Positions 48,503-59,480 of a stretch of DNA of 64,000 nt are shown here, piece by piece. Source of the stretch: Aldrovandia affinis (taxonomy: Eukaryota; Chordata; Actinopteri; Notacanthiformes; Halosauridae); the NCBI GenBank assembly GCA_029706075.1, contig JAINUG010000196.1, positions 581,501 through 645,500 of the forward strand, in the 5' to 3' direction. The translations under genes and the position numbers were made by a program. The notes beneath the pieces are model-generated. The model saw nothing but the letters and a program-made list of their open reading frames with translations, did no database searches and was not told the DNA's origin. Position 1 is the stretch's first letter, and each line of letters begins with the position of its first letter.

Positions 48503-48520
48503 TGTCAGGAGAACACTTCT

Positions 48521-48860
48521 TAAATACAGCCCAGGTCTTCAATGGCTAATTAAGTTGTTATACTGTATGTTTTTACTCAGTGTTTATATTTAGTACTCCA
48601 CATTTTGCCAGATAATTGACACAAATAAATCATGAGCTTTGTGAAAAAACATTAGGTTATATGGTGGCACGTGTTCATTAAATAATTAAAAGGAGATTGT
48701 GGTCATTATTGATAAGGCATTGAACACCAGGATTAGTGCAATAAAATGATTAATGGTGCAGTCAAACTGAGGGTTTGAAACAGTTTCTTGTGTTAGAAGG
48801 AGAATTAGCTCGGATTTGTGTATGTGTGTGTGTGTGAGCATATATGTGTGTGGGTGCACA
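48521..48860. other. No gene seen; short GT-rich run
   Basis: AT-rich spacer between the chromovirus pair and the hAT element, with a GT-rich stretch at about 48,817-48,852. The last eight bases are the hAT target duplication. Confidence 0.5.
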
Positions 48861-49956
48861 CAGGGGCGTCGTAGCGGGGGGAAAAGGGGGACTGACTACC
48901 CAGGGCCCCAAGCGGGGGAGGGCCCTTGAAAAGCCTGGAATGAAAAAAAAATGTTGTCTGCAATTTTACATTTATAAGTAATTAGTGTCATTACTAAATT
49001 ATATTGGCTGAATAAATAGCTTGAGAGACTGAACTTTGTATCCATAAAAATATTGGAGGCTCTCTGGGCCCCCTCCATCTTGAAAAGCGCAAATGGTTTA
49101 GTCCGTCCACCTGCACTAAGTAGGTATGTTACAATTCCCGTGCGCAGCGACAGTCTAGATGTGCCTGTGTCCCTGTGCAAGCGATTATGAGAGACTATGG
49201 CCGTACCCCAAAAATGCAGGCTTTTCAAGGGCTGTCGGCATTTTTTTTCACCATATGTCTGCGATATAACATAGTTGAAAACTCGATCCTCCATCTTGTT
49301 TCCGAAATTTAATTAATCATTGCTCGGTTTGGTCATACGCTACACTTCAGAGATAGACTCGTGTTCAGTGCTTTCAAAATGACATATCGCAAGTTCAGGA
49401 CTAAATAAAAGGTATCCAGGACGTTAATGTAACATTTTATCTTGTTTCTGGTTAAATTTCATTTAAATCAGTCGATGTGAAATGTGATATTTTTGACCCG
49501 GAATGTGAGATATCTTTGCCCAAATGCTCATTGCCTGCCGTGGTTTTTGCCGTGTCGTGGCGTGTGCGCAACATGTAATTATGTGATTAATTGATTATGT
49601 AATGTAATTTCAGATAATTCAAATAAAGATATATCTTTTTTAGAATGCTTCAATCTGTAATTACTGAAAATGTCATGCAATTATCTTTATTTTTAAGAAA
49701 GTTATGGGCATTTATGTTATTGAATCACAGCTTTTGTTTCAAGATCATTGAAAAACAATAGGGGTCAATATGGAAATTGTAAAGATTACCATAACTTCCT
49801 TAAAACTTAATATATGAGAGTGAATAAGGTATCAAATTCAGGCTAGATTTATAACATCTCAAAAATTTTTAACGTACCTACAATAAGATTCGTCCCCAAA
49901 CACTGCTAATCACACTGGCTGGTGCTGATGCTGGAGCCCGCAAGTTTCAGTCAATC

Positions 49957-50613
49957 ATGTCTTTCCAGAAGAAAGTGAAGTCGGGGTATCAAAAAATAAA
50001 AGAAGGAGAAAAAAGGCTAACTGAGGGAAAACAACTGCTCACTACTTTCTTTCAAAAGAAAGGTAAGCAACTTGCTAACACTGTTTAAGAGTGGTTTAAG
50101 CTAATATCGGTACATTGTTTCGATTGAACTAAGACTGTCAACGTTAACACGTTAACGCATGCGATTAATTTCAAATGGATAACGCATTCATTTTTTTAAA
50201 ATCGCGATTAATCTCATTTCAGTTTCACTCTCGCTAATGGCTGAAAGCAATCACAAATGCGGGCAAACATACTACTGGTGATGGTGAAATGCATTGAAAC
50301 TTTGTTTTTGAAGACTCATTTGATCCAGTTCTATAACAAGACAAGCTAACGTAGCTAGCTACATTAGCAGAATCTAGCCTGTAGCCTGTTTCATTTTATA
50401 TTATAAGCAGGTTAAGAGGCTAATAGCAATCCTGTATGCTTCATGCTTGTAGAAGGGCCTGTCCTTGTAGCAGAGAGTGAGCAGGAAGAAGATGTGATCG
50501 AGGCAGAGAGTGAGCAGGAAGAAGAGGCAGAGAGTAGCAGTAGGGCTAGTGAAGAGGATGATGGAGGTGAAGAGAGCAAGGAAAATGAAGGTTGCTCTGA
50601 GGGTAGTGGATGA
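49957..50613 (+). pseudogene. hAT transposase N-terminus, two exons
   Basis: Exon 1 starts at the ATG at 49,957 and reads MSFQKKVKSGYQKIKEGEKR, then LTEGKQLLTTFFQKK, the basic N-terminus of TTF/ZMYM-like hAT proteins. It stops at a consensus donor (gtaagc at 50,063). The acceptor (cttgtag) ends at 50,452. Joining is in phase and gives an acidic linker GPVLVAESEQEEDVIEAESE. A TGA at 50,611 interrupts it, and the same frame resumes with GYLPEDPRLWPENLT, a block that precedes the zinc-finger region in this family. Sequence related to hAT ends there. The element is deleted beyond this point. Confidence 0.75.
50130..50225. repeat. Possible nested repeat in the hAT intron
   Basis: 'gactgtcaacgttaacacgt' and 'atcgcgattaatctcattt' resemble the end of another widespread hAT-like family. 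This may be a small insertion inside the intron; no target duplication is seen. Confidence 0.3.
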
Positions 50614-51089
50614 GGAGAAGACAGAGGAGAAGGGAAAAATAAGGGGAATGCAGAAGGGTATTTGCCAGAGGACCCAAGACTATGGCCAGAGAATCTTACT
50701 AATCTTACTAATTATTTGTTTAAATGTGGTATAAGCAGTTAATTAGCGATTACCCTAATAACCACTACAGATTCATGTGTATAGTTGTTGATTCAATAAA
50801 AATAAAAATAAAAATTCTAAAGATCCGTGAGAGTTATGGATCAAGAGGGGAAGGGGGCCCACAAGACTGCATATGTATAGGGCCCAGAATTGTGTGCTAC
50901 GCCCTGGGTGCACACGTACATGAGTCTATGGCCTAGATTCAAACAAACAGACTTAGACTAAAAAGGGCGAATGTCATTCAAACTGACATGTTTCATCCGA
51001 ATTCAGTCAAACCAACCTTATCCTTATAAGTATCCGCCTCATGCTCATAAGGACTGAAAATGCAGGAAAAGGTGTGGCCTGACATGTGT

Positions 51090-51279
51090 GGTGCCTGGGC
51101 AGGAGACAGGGGCCACCGGCTTCTCTGCTTGTCCGCTGTCCTGCCTGCCTGCCCGCTTGGTCTGCCCTCATCATCGCTTCCCCTACCCCAGTCTCTGTAA
51201 ATAATAAATATCCTATTTCACCTTATCCTCTGTGTCAGTGTCTGCGTTTGGGTCCAACCTGTATATCAGTCGTAACAGG
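51090..51279 (+). repeat. Gypsy-type LTR 3' part (fossil)
   Basis: A C-rich stretch, an aataaa signal near 51,204, then 'gtgtctgcgtttgggtccaa' and a terminal 'cgtaaca' match the R-U5 end of fish gypsy LTRs. The left edge and any partner LTR are not seen. Confidence 0.45.
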
Positions 51280-53009
51280 ATCAACTGCACAAGTGGGAGG
51301 GTTACCATGGGACACCCCCTATGCTCTGTGCCTTGTGCACAAACAATAATGCAATTTAACATTGAAGCTCTAACCTTGTCAGACATATAGATATTGCAGA
51401 CCTGCCAACATTGGGAAATTCTCATCAGTACCACTCCACATGGATTGTTGACCGGGGGGTTTTGCACACAGATTTTGTTCATTTAAAAACATACAATATT
51501 TCCCCCAAGAACCAGAAAACTCACTTTCACTTTTGTGAGAAGTGCGTGAAAAATGCTAGTTTCATGGCTCAGGCCCAAATACAACAACTTCTGTATCGTA
51601 GCTATATTTGAACTGAAGCCATATTTCCATATTTGAAAGTTATACCCACATACTTTGACCTCAAAATGTGTGCCTGGTACATAAAACTCATACATGTTGG
51701 CAGGTCAGGTATTGTAAAGCAATCAACATTTTCATTATATAAGACTTATACAGTATATGCATGATTTTTCCTTTATCTTTGCATGCACTATATAAACATC
51801 TAACATGCAATGGAAAGCATTCATGGAGGCTGTGATGTGCAATGCTGCTTTACACTTGGTGTCGTGGTGATAAGGGACTTGAGGCTTGATGGATACACCT
51901 CATTGACTGGACGTCAGCGAGAAGCAGGGCCATTACCCAAGGTGTTCTCCGCAAATGGGGAGAACCAAGCGTAGAAGCAACAGACTGTCACAGATGTAGA
52001 ACAGAAATAGCAGTGTCAGAGTGCAGCATGTTGGTTGATGTCTGCAGCCTCTAGAATGTTCCATAAAGTGCCATTTAGAGCATCTGAGCCTAATTCAGCA
52101 CATCGACTGCCTTACTGTGAATACCATACTAACCCATTCCTTACCTGCAGTGATTTAGTGAGTAAATGAATATCCTGCTGAGCGCTGTATTTCCACATAT
52201 TTAGCATCTACCTGAGTAAATAACCAAGTACGAGAACACAGAACGTCTAGGTAATGTTTGTAACCCCAATATCCTAAGTGAGGGAGGAGACGTTACAGCT
52301 ATAGGAGTAGGCCCATGCAGGGGCGGATAGGCTGAAATCCCTATACAACAACGTCAGCAAAGCCACAGCTAAGCTAGAGCTCCCCTTGGTGACAAAACTG
52401 TGTGACATCTCCTTACCTCACTCAGTGTTAAATAACCTAGACTTTCCCTTTCATTTGATCAGTTTGATGTCACCGGTAGGGGAAAGGGTATTCAACAGCG
52501 ATGCATTGGGCCACCAGTCAAGGAACACAACACACATGACTAAAACGTGCAATAAATAAGCAGGGCAAAGCCTGGCCCAATACGAACAGTGGCACACCAG
52601 GGGAACAATACAGATGAACATGCTGGTAGTAACAATACAACAAAATCACATGAGCTGAGATAATGCAGGCATAGTGTAACAGTCCCTTTTGTTTCACAGG
52701 CCAATGTCAATGACAATGACAATGACTACAGTCATATCAGTCTTTCTCATCAATATTTATTTAGTTTTTTTGTTGTTCTTCTTTTGTCCTTCCATCTGGA
52801 CAGGGAGGCAAAAGAAAATGTATGTGGGACACCATGGAACACAGTCAGGGGCAAAGAGCACACCAGGATCAAACCAACACACCCCTATAAACTACAATGT
52901 GTTTCCTTTCAAATGACACCAAATGTAGGCATGTGGCCATCACAGATATTGAGCTATGAACTGTTATATTTGGGCATGTGTGAATTAGCGTGAATGCATA
53001 AAATAGGGG
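51280..53009. other. No gene seen; possible retroelement flank
   Basis: Mostly unique sequence. 52,260-52,690 may be non-coding sequence belonging to the DIRS fossil just downstream or to another LTR, but I could not find repeat ends to support this. Confidence 0.35.
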
Positions 53010-53645
53010 GTGGCGGTTAAGGCGTTAAGTGCAATGGAACCAGTGACGCATGATGCAGGACATTTCCCTCACCTTCCTCACAATCAGCTAGTCGTCCATA
53101 TAATTGAATATTCTCATCCCCTGACTGCGCAATGGGGGCAGAGCGGCCTCTGTGCATCTCATAAAAGTTTGGGGGACCAGGGACAGACCCAAGGGAAGGA
53201 CCAGGAAATTGTACGCTGTGTCGTTGAAGTATATGTCCTTCAAATCTATTGAGACAAAGCAATTGTTCTGACAAATGCAGCCCAGGAGCTGACAAGCTCA
53301 GTGAGCATCCAAAGTGGATATTTCCGGATCGATTTCTCTTAGGTCGAGCATAAGGTGAAGACTATTGTCTCATTTGGGAACAAGGAAATAATGAGAAGAT
53401 GCCACATCTCTCACATCACTCAGCAGGACCCTGTGCACTGTACATTTGGAAAGCAAGGCATCAATTTCAAACTGCAGCACAGGTGCCTGCACTGTTCGCA
53501 CCACAGTGTGCACTATGCCTGAGAATTTAGGTGACCATCTAGCGAACTGAATTGTATAGCCCCACAACACTGTACTGAGCACCCGAGCAGGGATGCATGG
53601 CAAGCTGCCAGGCGAGCGGCAAGGGGAGGGTTCCAGGAACAATTA
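53010..53645 (-). mobile_element. DIRS-like retrotransposon fossil, reverse-transcriptase part
   Basis: Minus-strand sequence reads WGYTIQFARWSPKFSGIVHT and ends SSHYFLVPK, the start of a DIRS-type reverse transcriptase, followed by further blocks of the same domain down to about 53,010. DIRS elements integrate by a tyrosine recombinase and lack ordinary LTRs. No recombinase or terminal repeats are seen here. It is heavily broken and looks old. Confidence 0.6.
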
Positions 53646-53808
53646 AGCTGTGAGCTGCTTTCTTCTTTCGCCTTTATTACTATCATTTTATTTCAAGCCC
53701 TGTTTTGGGACGCAATAAAAACATGTTAAGCCCAGTGTGGAACTCTAGTTCTCATAGTAGTGACGTCGATCTGACCAAACAAAAGGGGACCAGAATGAAC
53801 CATGCATA

Positions 53809-54774
53809 TACAGTGGGTATAAAAAGTATTTAGTGTTAGCATTTTTCACATCAAAATGGATTTAATTGGGATTTCTTGCCACTGACCAACACAAAATACT
53901 CTATTATGTCAAATAAAAAAATAAAAAAACTTGTAAAAACAACAGCTTTAACAACAGCTTTTTCTTAATTAATTACAAATAAAAAAACATAAAATCATTA
54001 AAAAGTATTCACCCCCTTGACTTGATAGAAGCACATTTAGCTGCAATTACAGCTGTGAGTCTATTTGGGTAAGTCTCTAACAGCTTTGCACATCTGGACA
54101 TTGCATTTTTCACCCATACTTCTTGTTCCATCAGATTGGATGAGAACCACTGGTGAACAGCAATTTTCATAATTTTCCACAGATTCTCAATGGGATTGAG
54201 GTCTAGGCTTTGATTGGCCCACTCCATTTTTTTGTTTTTAAACCACTCCAATGTGGCTGTTGCTGTATGCTTTGATAAATAGATGTTATCCAAGTCCCAC
54301 ATCTCTTGTAGACTGCAACTGGATTTCCTCCAATATTTGTCTATATCTTGCTCAATACATTTTGCCCTCTATGACAAATTTCCCAGTCCCTGAAGCAGAG
54401 AAGTATCCCCATAGCATTAGGCTCCTGCCGCCATGTTTCACAGTAGGGATAGTAGTCTTGGGATGATGCACAGTGTTAAGCTTGCGCCAAACATTGAGGC
54501 CAAAAACTTTAATCTTGGTCTCATAGAATCTTCCTCCACTTGAATTGAGAGTCTCCCACATGCCTTCTGGTAAACTCTACGTGAGATTTTGTTGGCTGTT
54601 TTTTATTAGTAATTAATTAAGAAAAATCTTGAGTTGTTTTTTATTTGACCTAATAGAGTATTTTGTGTTGATCAGTGGCAAGTAATCCCAATTAAATTCA
54701 TTTTGTTTCCATGAAGTAAGAGAAAAAAAAGTGATAAATGCCTAAGGGGGTGAATACTTTTTATACCCACTGTA
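53809..54774 (-). mobile_element. Tc1-like transposon with long inverted repeats
   Basis: Both ends read tacagtgggtataaaaagta inward. The inverted similarity continues for about 150-180 bases (shared 'aattgggattacttgccact' and 'caacacaaaatactctatta'), giving much longer inverted repeats than simple Tc1 copies. Between them, on the minus strand, are transposase pieces: [20 protein letters not shown] and, further on, KMEWANQSLDLNPIENLWKI with the last catalytic acidic residue. The DNA-binding half is missing and the frame is broken. A shorter derivative lies at 34,552-34,757. Confidence 0.85.
54009..54560 (-). pseudogene. Tc1-like transposase catalytic remnant
   Basis: Two open pieces on the minus strand (54,352-54,561 and 54,009-54,302) cover the region from the first catalytic block ([20 protein letters not shown]) to the C-terminus (MSRCAKLLETYPNRLTAVI). 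A frame change and missing residues separate them. The N-terminal helix-turn-helix region is absent. Confidence 0.75.
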
Positions 54775-54989
54775 TATCTTTTCTTGTTTTTATGCTTTTT
54801 CACCTTTTTCTCCCAATTTGGAATGCCCAATCATATTCTTAAGCCACACTTTCTGGAACCTAAGCTGTCAATAAGGGAGAACATGTACAAGTACGCACTC
54901 TCCTCTGAAACTTGTGATGTCAGCCACCCCTTGTTTTCTCACCGCAGTTCACAAGTTAAGCTTGCACATACATACAAGTTAAGCCGCTC

Positions 54990-55235
54990 ATGAAGGGTCA
55001 GAGACCCTTCATGTGCGGCTTTATACCAGCAGACTGTGGGCACCCGATTGGCCAACAGGGATTGCTGGTGTGCAAGGAGACATGGACAACCCAGGAGACA
55101 GAATCCCTTCCTTCCTGGGTGACGCTACCATCAGTAATGTGTTGGCACTGGTGTGGCCTGGATTTGATACCAGACCGTGGGGCTCCTCGTTTATGTGCAT
55201 TTGCTCTTCTTGTAATTGATATGGTTTTGAAGGCT
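54990..55235 (-). repeat. Probable tRNA-derived SINE, minus strand
   Basis: On the minus strand a B-box-like 'ggtatcaaatccaggccac' is followed by 'ccagtgccaacacattactg' and 'atggtagcgtcacccagg', an order I associate with a fish tRNA-SINE. The A-box is unclear and no tail was found. Confidence 0.4.
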
Positions 55236-55564
55236 GTTTGTGAAAAGGCTGGTTTTCAAGCAATGCTGTACAAGCTAGTTTCGGCCTCTGTTGCTGCAGC
55301 ACGTTTGTGATTATCACTGTAGTTATCAGTGCTGTTCTTTTGCAAGAAGTAATAAATCCAACCAATATTTTTGATAGGGTGCTTGGCTTATAACCTGGAT
55401 ATGAATATCTGCTGAGGAGAATGAACTGTGTAGCATAATAAACAGTTCACAATACGCAAAGATGAAAGGATCATGAGGATGAAATAACTATTGAAGAAAG
55501 CATTGAAATTCCATTGAATTTAGGACACTGAATCCAATAATATAACCTGAGAGTGTGATTATAT

Positions 55565-56585
55565 TGATGCTTCAATCACCGTGGAAGGCTCCACAGTGGC
55601 TCCGTCCCAGTCTGCCAGGAGTCTTGGGGTGACCATGGACGACCAGCTGTGCTTCTCGGGCCACAGTGCAGCGATCACTCGGACCTGCCGATTCTCCCTT
55701 CACAACATCCGTAGGATCCGAAGCCATACAACTCCTGGTCCAGGCCCTGCTGATCTCACGTCTGGACTACTGCAATTCCTTGCTGGCAGGCCTACAAGTG
55801 CTTGTGCCATCAAGCTACTGCAACTAGTCCAGAATGCTGCCACACGTCTGGTGTTCAATCAACCCAAGTTCACCCACGTCACCCCTCTACTCTCCCTCTG
55901 CACTGGCTCCCCTGCAGCTCTCCTCTCTGCACTGGCTCCCCATTGCAGCTCCAACTGAACAGTGATCAGATTCAAGTCACTGATTGGTGATTGCTGATTT
56001 TCAGGTGAAGTGGCTGGAACAAAAGCCTGCACCCACACCGCCCACACAGGGGATTGCCCACTTCTCTTCCCTATACCTCCAGACACTCATCACACCCTAC
56101 ACCCCAGCCAGACCCCTCCGCTCCACCTCCTCTGGCAAACTGACTGTCCCATCCCTCCGGGCGCCTGGCAGTCGTTCCTTGCGGTCTCGCCTCTTCTCTG
56201 TCCTGACCCCCCGGTGGTGGAACAACCTTCCGCAATCGGTCAGGACCGCGGAATCACTTGTGATCTTCCGCAAGAGACTCAAAACCCACCTTTTCAGACT
56301 CCACTACCACTGAATTCTGTAAATCTAGCTAATTGTCATCACCACTGCCTACTTGCTCAACACTATGTATCCCTGCTTACTCCTCATAAAAAAAAAAATT
56401 AAAAACCTTTTCCTTCCCAGTGTTACAGGTATGGTACGCAGCTGCCTGCAATTACGTCTATCGCTGTATTACTGCACTGATCTCTTGCACAATCTATGAT
56501 TGTTCCTACCATGTATTAATGCACATCTTGTAAGTTGCTCTGGATAAGAGCATCTGCTAAATGCTTAAAATGTAATGCAAAATGT
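55565..56585 (+). mobile_element. L2-like LINE, 3' kilobase
   Basis: The frame at 55,581-55,958 reads SLGVTMDDQLCFSGHSAAIT, then LLQLVQNAATRLVFNQPKFT. The frame at 55,984-56,313 covers RPLRSTSSGKLTVPSLRAPG and SVRTAESLVIFRKRLKTHLF. These are the C-terminal blocks of an L2-clade reverse transcriptase in the right order, with frame changes between them. The 3' end (gttgctctggataagagcat, then ctgctaaatgcttaaaatg) is the fish L2 tail. A typical 5'-truncated, inactive LINE copy. Confidence 0.85.
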
Positions 56586-56999
56586 AGAGCTGGAAGTATG
56601 ATTTCAATTCTGAAATCTGTGTGTGATTTTAAACGGCAACACACTCAGAGAGAACTCACAGTTTGCATTTTGAAGCTCACAGATCTGAAATTAATCTCCA
56701 CGGTACCATGTAGCCTTGCTGTGCATGGTAATGACGACAATGAATGAACAGGGCCAGACATGCTCACGAGCATCCAGCTGTAAAGCAAAAAGCAATTACC
56801 AGAGAACATGGACTGGCGCAATGCTGGGACAACAGCAAAAGACAGACTGAAAAGTCTAAACGTGTAACCTGTGAATTGTGTTTTCTCGAAAGGGCTATTT
56901 TTATTTAGTTTATTATTTTGGTTTATTATTTTGGAGCCTAAAGCCATAAGGGGTATGGTGGAATATTTTATTTTATTCGTGTTATCTGTTGCACCAGTT

Positions 57000-59480
57000 C
57001 TCTCTCTCTCTCGCTCCCTAGCTCTCCCTACAGGAGACAAAAAATGAAGGTCCGCAGACCGATAACAAAACTGCTGTTCTGTTACAATCCTAGTTTTGTC
57101 ACACAGCGTGTGACATTTTGGTGCCAAAACACAGGACAGAACAGTACCCCGCTGACTGCCATGGAGTGGCTCTCCACTTTCCCAGCTGGTTAGCCAGCTC
57201 ATGGTGATGCAGAAGTCCCAAGATCAGGCTCTGATCCGCTGAACAACATCAGCAGGTGCGCAGCCTCACAAGCGGTGGACAAATCCATCCTCCTGGAGCT
57301 GATGAATGTGAAGGAAGCTTCCCCCACTCCACTCCCACTCCAACCCTGGTCTGGTCTGACATCAAGATGGGACCAGGACCTGGAGGCATTCGTGGATCTC
57401 TTTGAGAGAACAGTGTGTGGCTGGCTGATGAGGGAGCATGGCGTGCGACTGGCTGATGATGGAGTGGACACTACAGCTCTTACTATTCCAGTCAAGAGAG
57501 AACCAGACAATGGCCCACATCTCCGGGCCACCATCTTGGAACAAGTGGGGTTGAAGCCAGAGGGACACTGCCGGTGGTTCCGGGAGCTCTGGTTTGCTGA
57601 AGTCGGTTGTCCCTTAGCCTATGTCTAGCAGCTCCTCGACTCCTGCCAATGTTAGATGCAACTCGGATAACATTGTGCAGCTGGTGACACTGGAGCAGTT
57701 CATTCTGGGTCTTCTGAAAGGGACTTTAGATTGGCTCCATTGCCACAAGCCACCAACCCTGGCTGCAGCCAACCAGCTGGCTGACAATCACCTGGTGGTC
57801 AGCGCGGTCCCAGGGAGAAGACCGCTGTGGCTGGGAGGACTGAAAAGGCCCTCTCTCCCCCTTCCCCAAGACTCCAATCTCCCTGCCTTCCCCAGTCCTT
57901 CCTTTGCCTTAGTGCCTGCCAACCTACCCCGAGTCCCATCCTGGTCCAAATTCCCCGGCTCCCACTTTTAACAGCTTTCCTCTCCCTGTTCCAGGTCACA
58001 CAGATGCAACAGGAACGTCGGGGCAGGGGTGTGGGCAGAGTGGACGACCAGGTTGTTTCCCTAGGGACTGCCCCTTTTTAGAGAATAACATCGCAGGGTA
58101 TCCCCTCCACCAAGCACGACTCCCCCGCTCCAGCAGAGTTGTATCTGGTACCTGTAAGTATCAGAGGGGATACAATCCAGGCGCTGTTGGACTCACGGTA
58201 TTACCGAACCCTTGTGCATCAGTATCTGGTTCAACCTGAGGCAATGGATAGGCTAACAAATGTGGGGATAGGGTGTGTACATGCTGATATTCATTACTAT
58301 GCAAATTCCCAGATCGAGTTCTCAATAGCAGGAAAATATATATAGCATAGTGGCAGGGGTTACTCCCCGCACCCCCCTTTTGTTAATTTTGGGACAAGAT
58401 GGACCAGGATTTAGGGATGTGGCTAGGGACCGACAGCAGCAGGGGTGTGTTCATTGTTTTCTCATAGCAAATGGGGGAGATGACATCACAGATGACGATG
58501 ATCCAGGAGAGGGACTATCAATTCCTAGTTTGCGACCGGAGGTGACAGAAATATTGCTTCTGGAAAAAGGGGGTGGGGGCAGCAGCTCTCCCCTGCTCAC
58601 TAGAGTGGGTTCTCCCTCAAGCAGTTGCAGGATCAGACGCTTAGGGCTTCTACGTAATTGTGCGACTTCTTTGCGGTCCGCACAATGCAACAATGTCACA
58701 AGCACTCTGCAATTTATACATCTACAAAGGGTATGCACAGCCTATGCAACACAGTGTCCTTACACTTCTGTACACTATGTGTCAATGTATTGAACAAGGT
58801 CAATAAAGTTTTCATGAAAGCAGGGAAACACCTTCAAACTTCTTCAGCTAATCTTTCCTGAAGCTAGTTAATTTTATATCGCATACATTTTTGTGGCCCC
58901 AGTGGGGGATTGAACAAATGAAGCTAGTCTATTTTTAGTTAGTTGATGAACTGAACAAATGACCTATGAACTATGACCGCTCCACCTCCATTTGCTAACC
59001 AACTAATCAATGATGCACAACATTTACGTGAACGGTTGCTCTCCGGTTGCGAGTTTAATTTTTGTGCTTGGTACGCGACACCTTCTGAAACCCCCTCTGC
59101 GTAGGTCACAGGTTAAGTGATTAAGATTGATAGCCAACTGCTTGACCAGGAGCAGGTAGTGACACACTCCTATTTTTGTATATTACAGGATCGACTGTAT
59201 AGGGTGAGTCGGGACACCTGCACAGAAGAGGAAAATATGCAGTTATTATTGCCCAAAAGCCATTGGGAAATGGTTTTCCAGGCGGCTCTGAACACTGAAC
59301 CGAATAGTGGCAAAAGTAAATCAGCAGCAATCCCAAAACCTCCATTGCACCCTATGCCTTTCATAGAGGTCCCCTTTGAGAGAATTAGCATGGACCTTGT
59401 CGGGTATTAGATCGGAGCACCAAAGGATATCGCTTTGTATTAGTCCTTGTAGATTATGTGTTACATTGTGTGTTACTATG
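57000..59480 (+). mobile_element. Gypsy-class retroelement fossil with SCAN-like capsid region
   Basis: A probable LTR end (tgaca at 57,111-57,115) and adjacent primer-site-like sequence (ttttggtgccaaaac) open the element. Parts seen on the plus strand are a SCAN-like capsid region at about 57,290-57,800, a protease-like region at about 58,130-58,335 and the integrase zinc-binding part plus the beginning of its core at about 59,120-59,480. Reverse transcriptase and RNase H are not seen. SCAN domains of vertebrate transcription factors are known to derive from gypsy (Gmr1-like) capsids. The element is broken many times and looks old. The outer LTR edges are not found. Confidence 0.65.

Larger units (their letters stand above)
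39078..48515 (-). mobile_element. Tandem pair of Sushi-like Ty3/gypsy chromovirus copies (fossil)
   Basis: The structure is LTR (39,078-39,572), internal region A (39,573-43,926), LTR (43,927-44,420), internal region B (44,421-48,502) and a very short LTR stub up to 48,515. Only the outer edges carry a target duplication (cttct at 39,073-39,077 and 48,516-48,520). Each internal region has, in coding order on the minus strand, gag with a zinc knuckle, protease, reverse transcriptase, RNase H, integrase and, at least in copy A, a chromodomain. The set and order are those of vertebrate Sushi-type chromoviruses. The copies and LTRs are nearly identical, so the element is young, but each copy is interrupted at roughly ten or more points. 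Confidence 0.9.
48861..50906 (+). mobile_element. hAT DNA transposon, internally deleted, with perfect 8-bp target duplication
   Basis: Ends are caggggcgtcgtagc and, in reverse complement, cagggcgtagcacac. The eight bases ggtgcaca lie directly outside both ends (48,853-48,860 and 50,907-50,914), the classic hAT target duplication. The 2.05-kb body keeps the first exons of a hAT transposase gene (49,957-50,720) but lacks the catalytic core and the C-terminal dimerisation domain. It is nonautonomous. The perfect duplication suggests a fairly recent insertion. Confidence 0.9.

Noticed and set aside
58860-59110. tRNA-like 'ggccccagtgggggattgaac' stretch
   Set aside because: A B-box-like stretch on one strand without a matching A-box or cloverleaf; too weak for a tRNA or SINE call.
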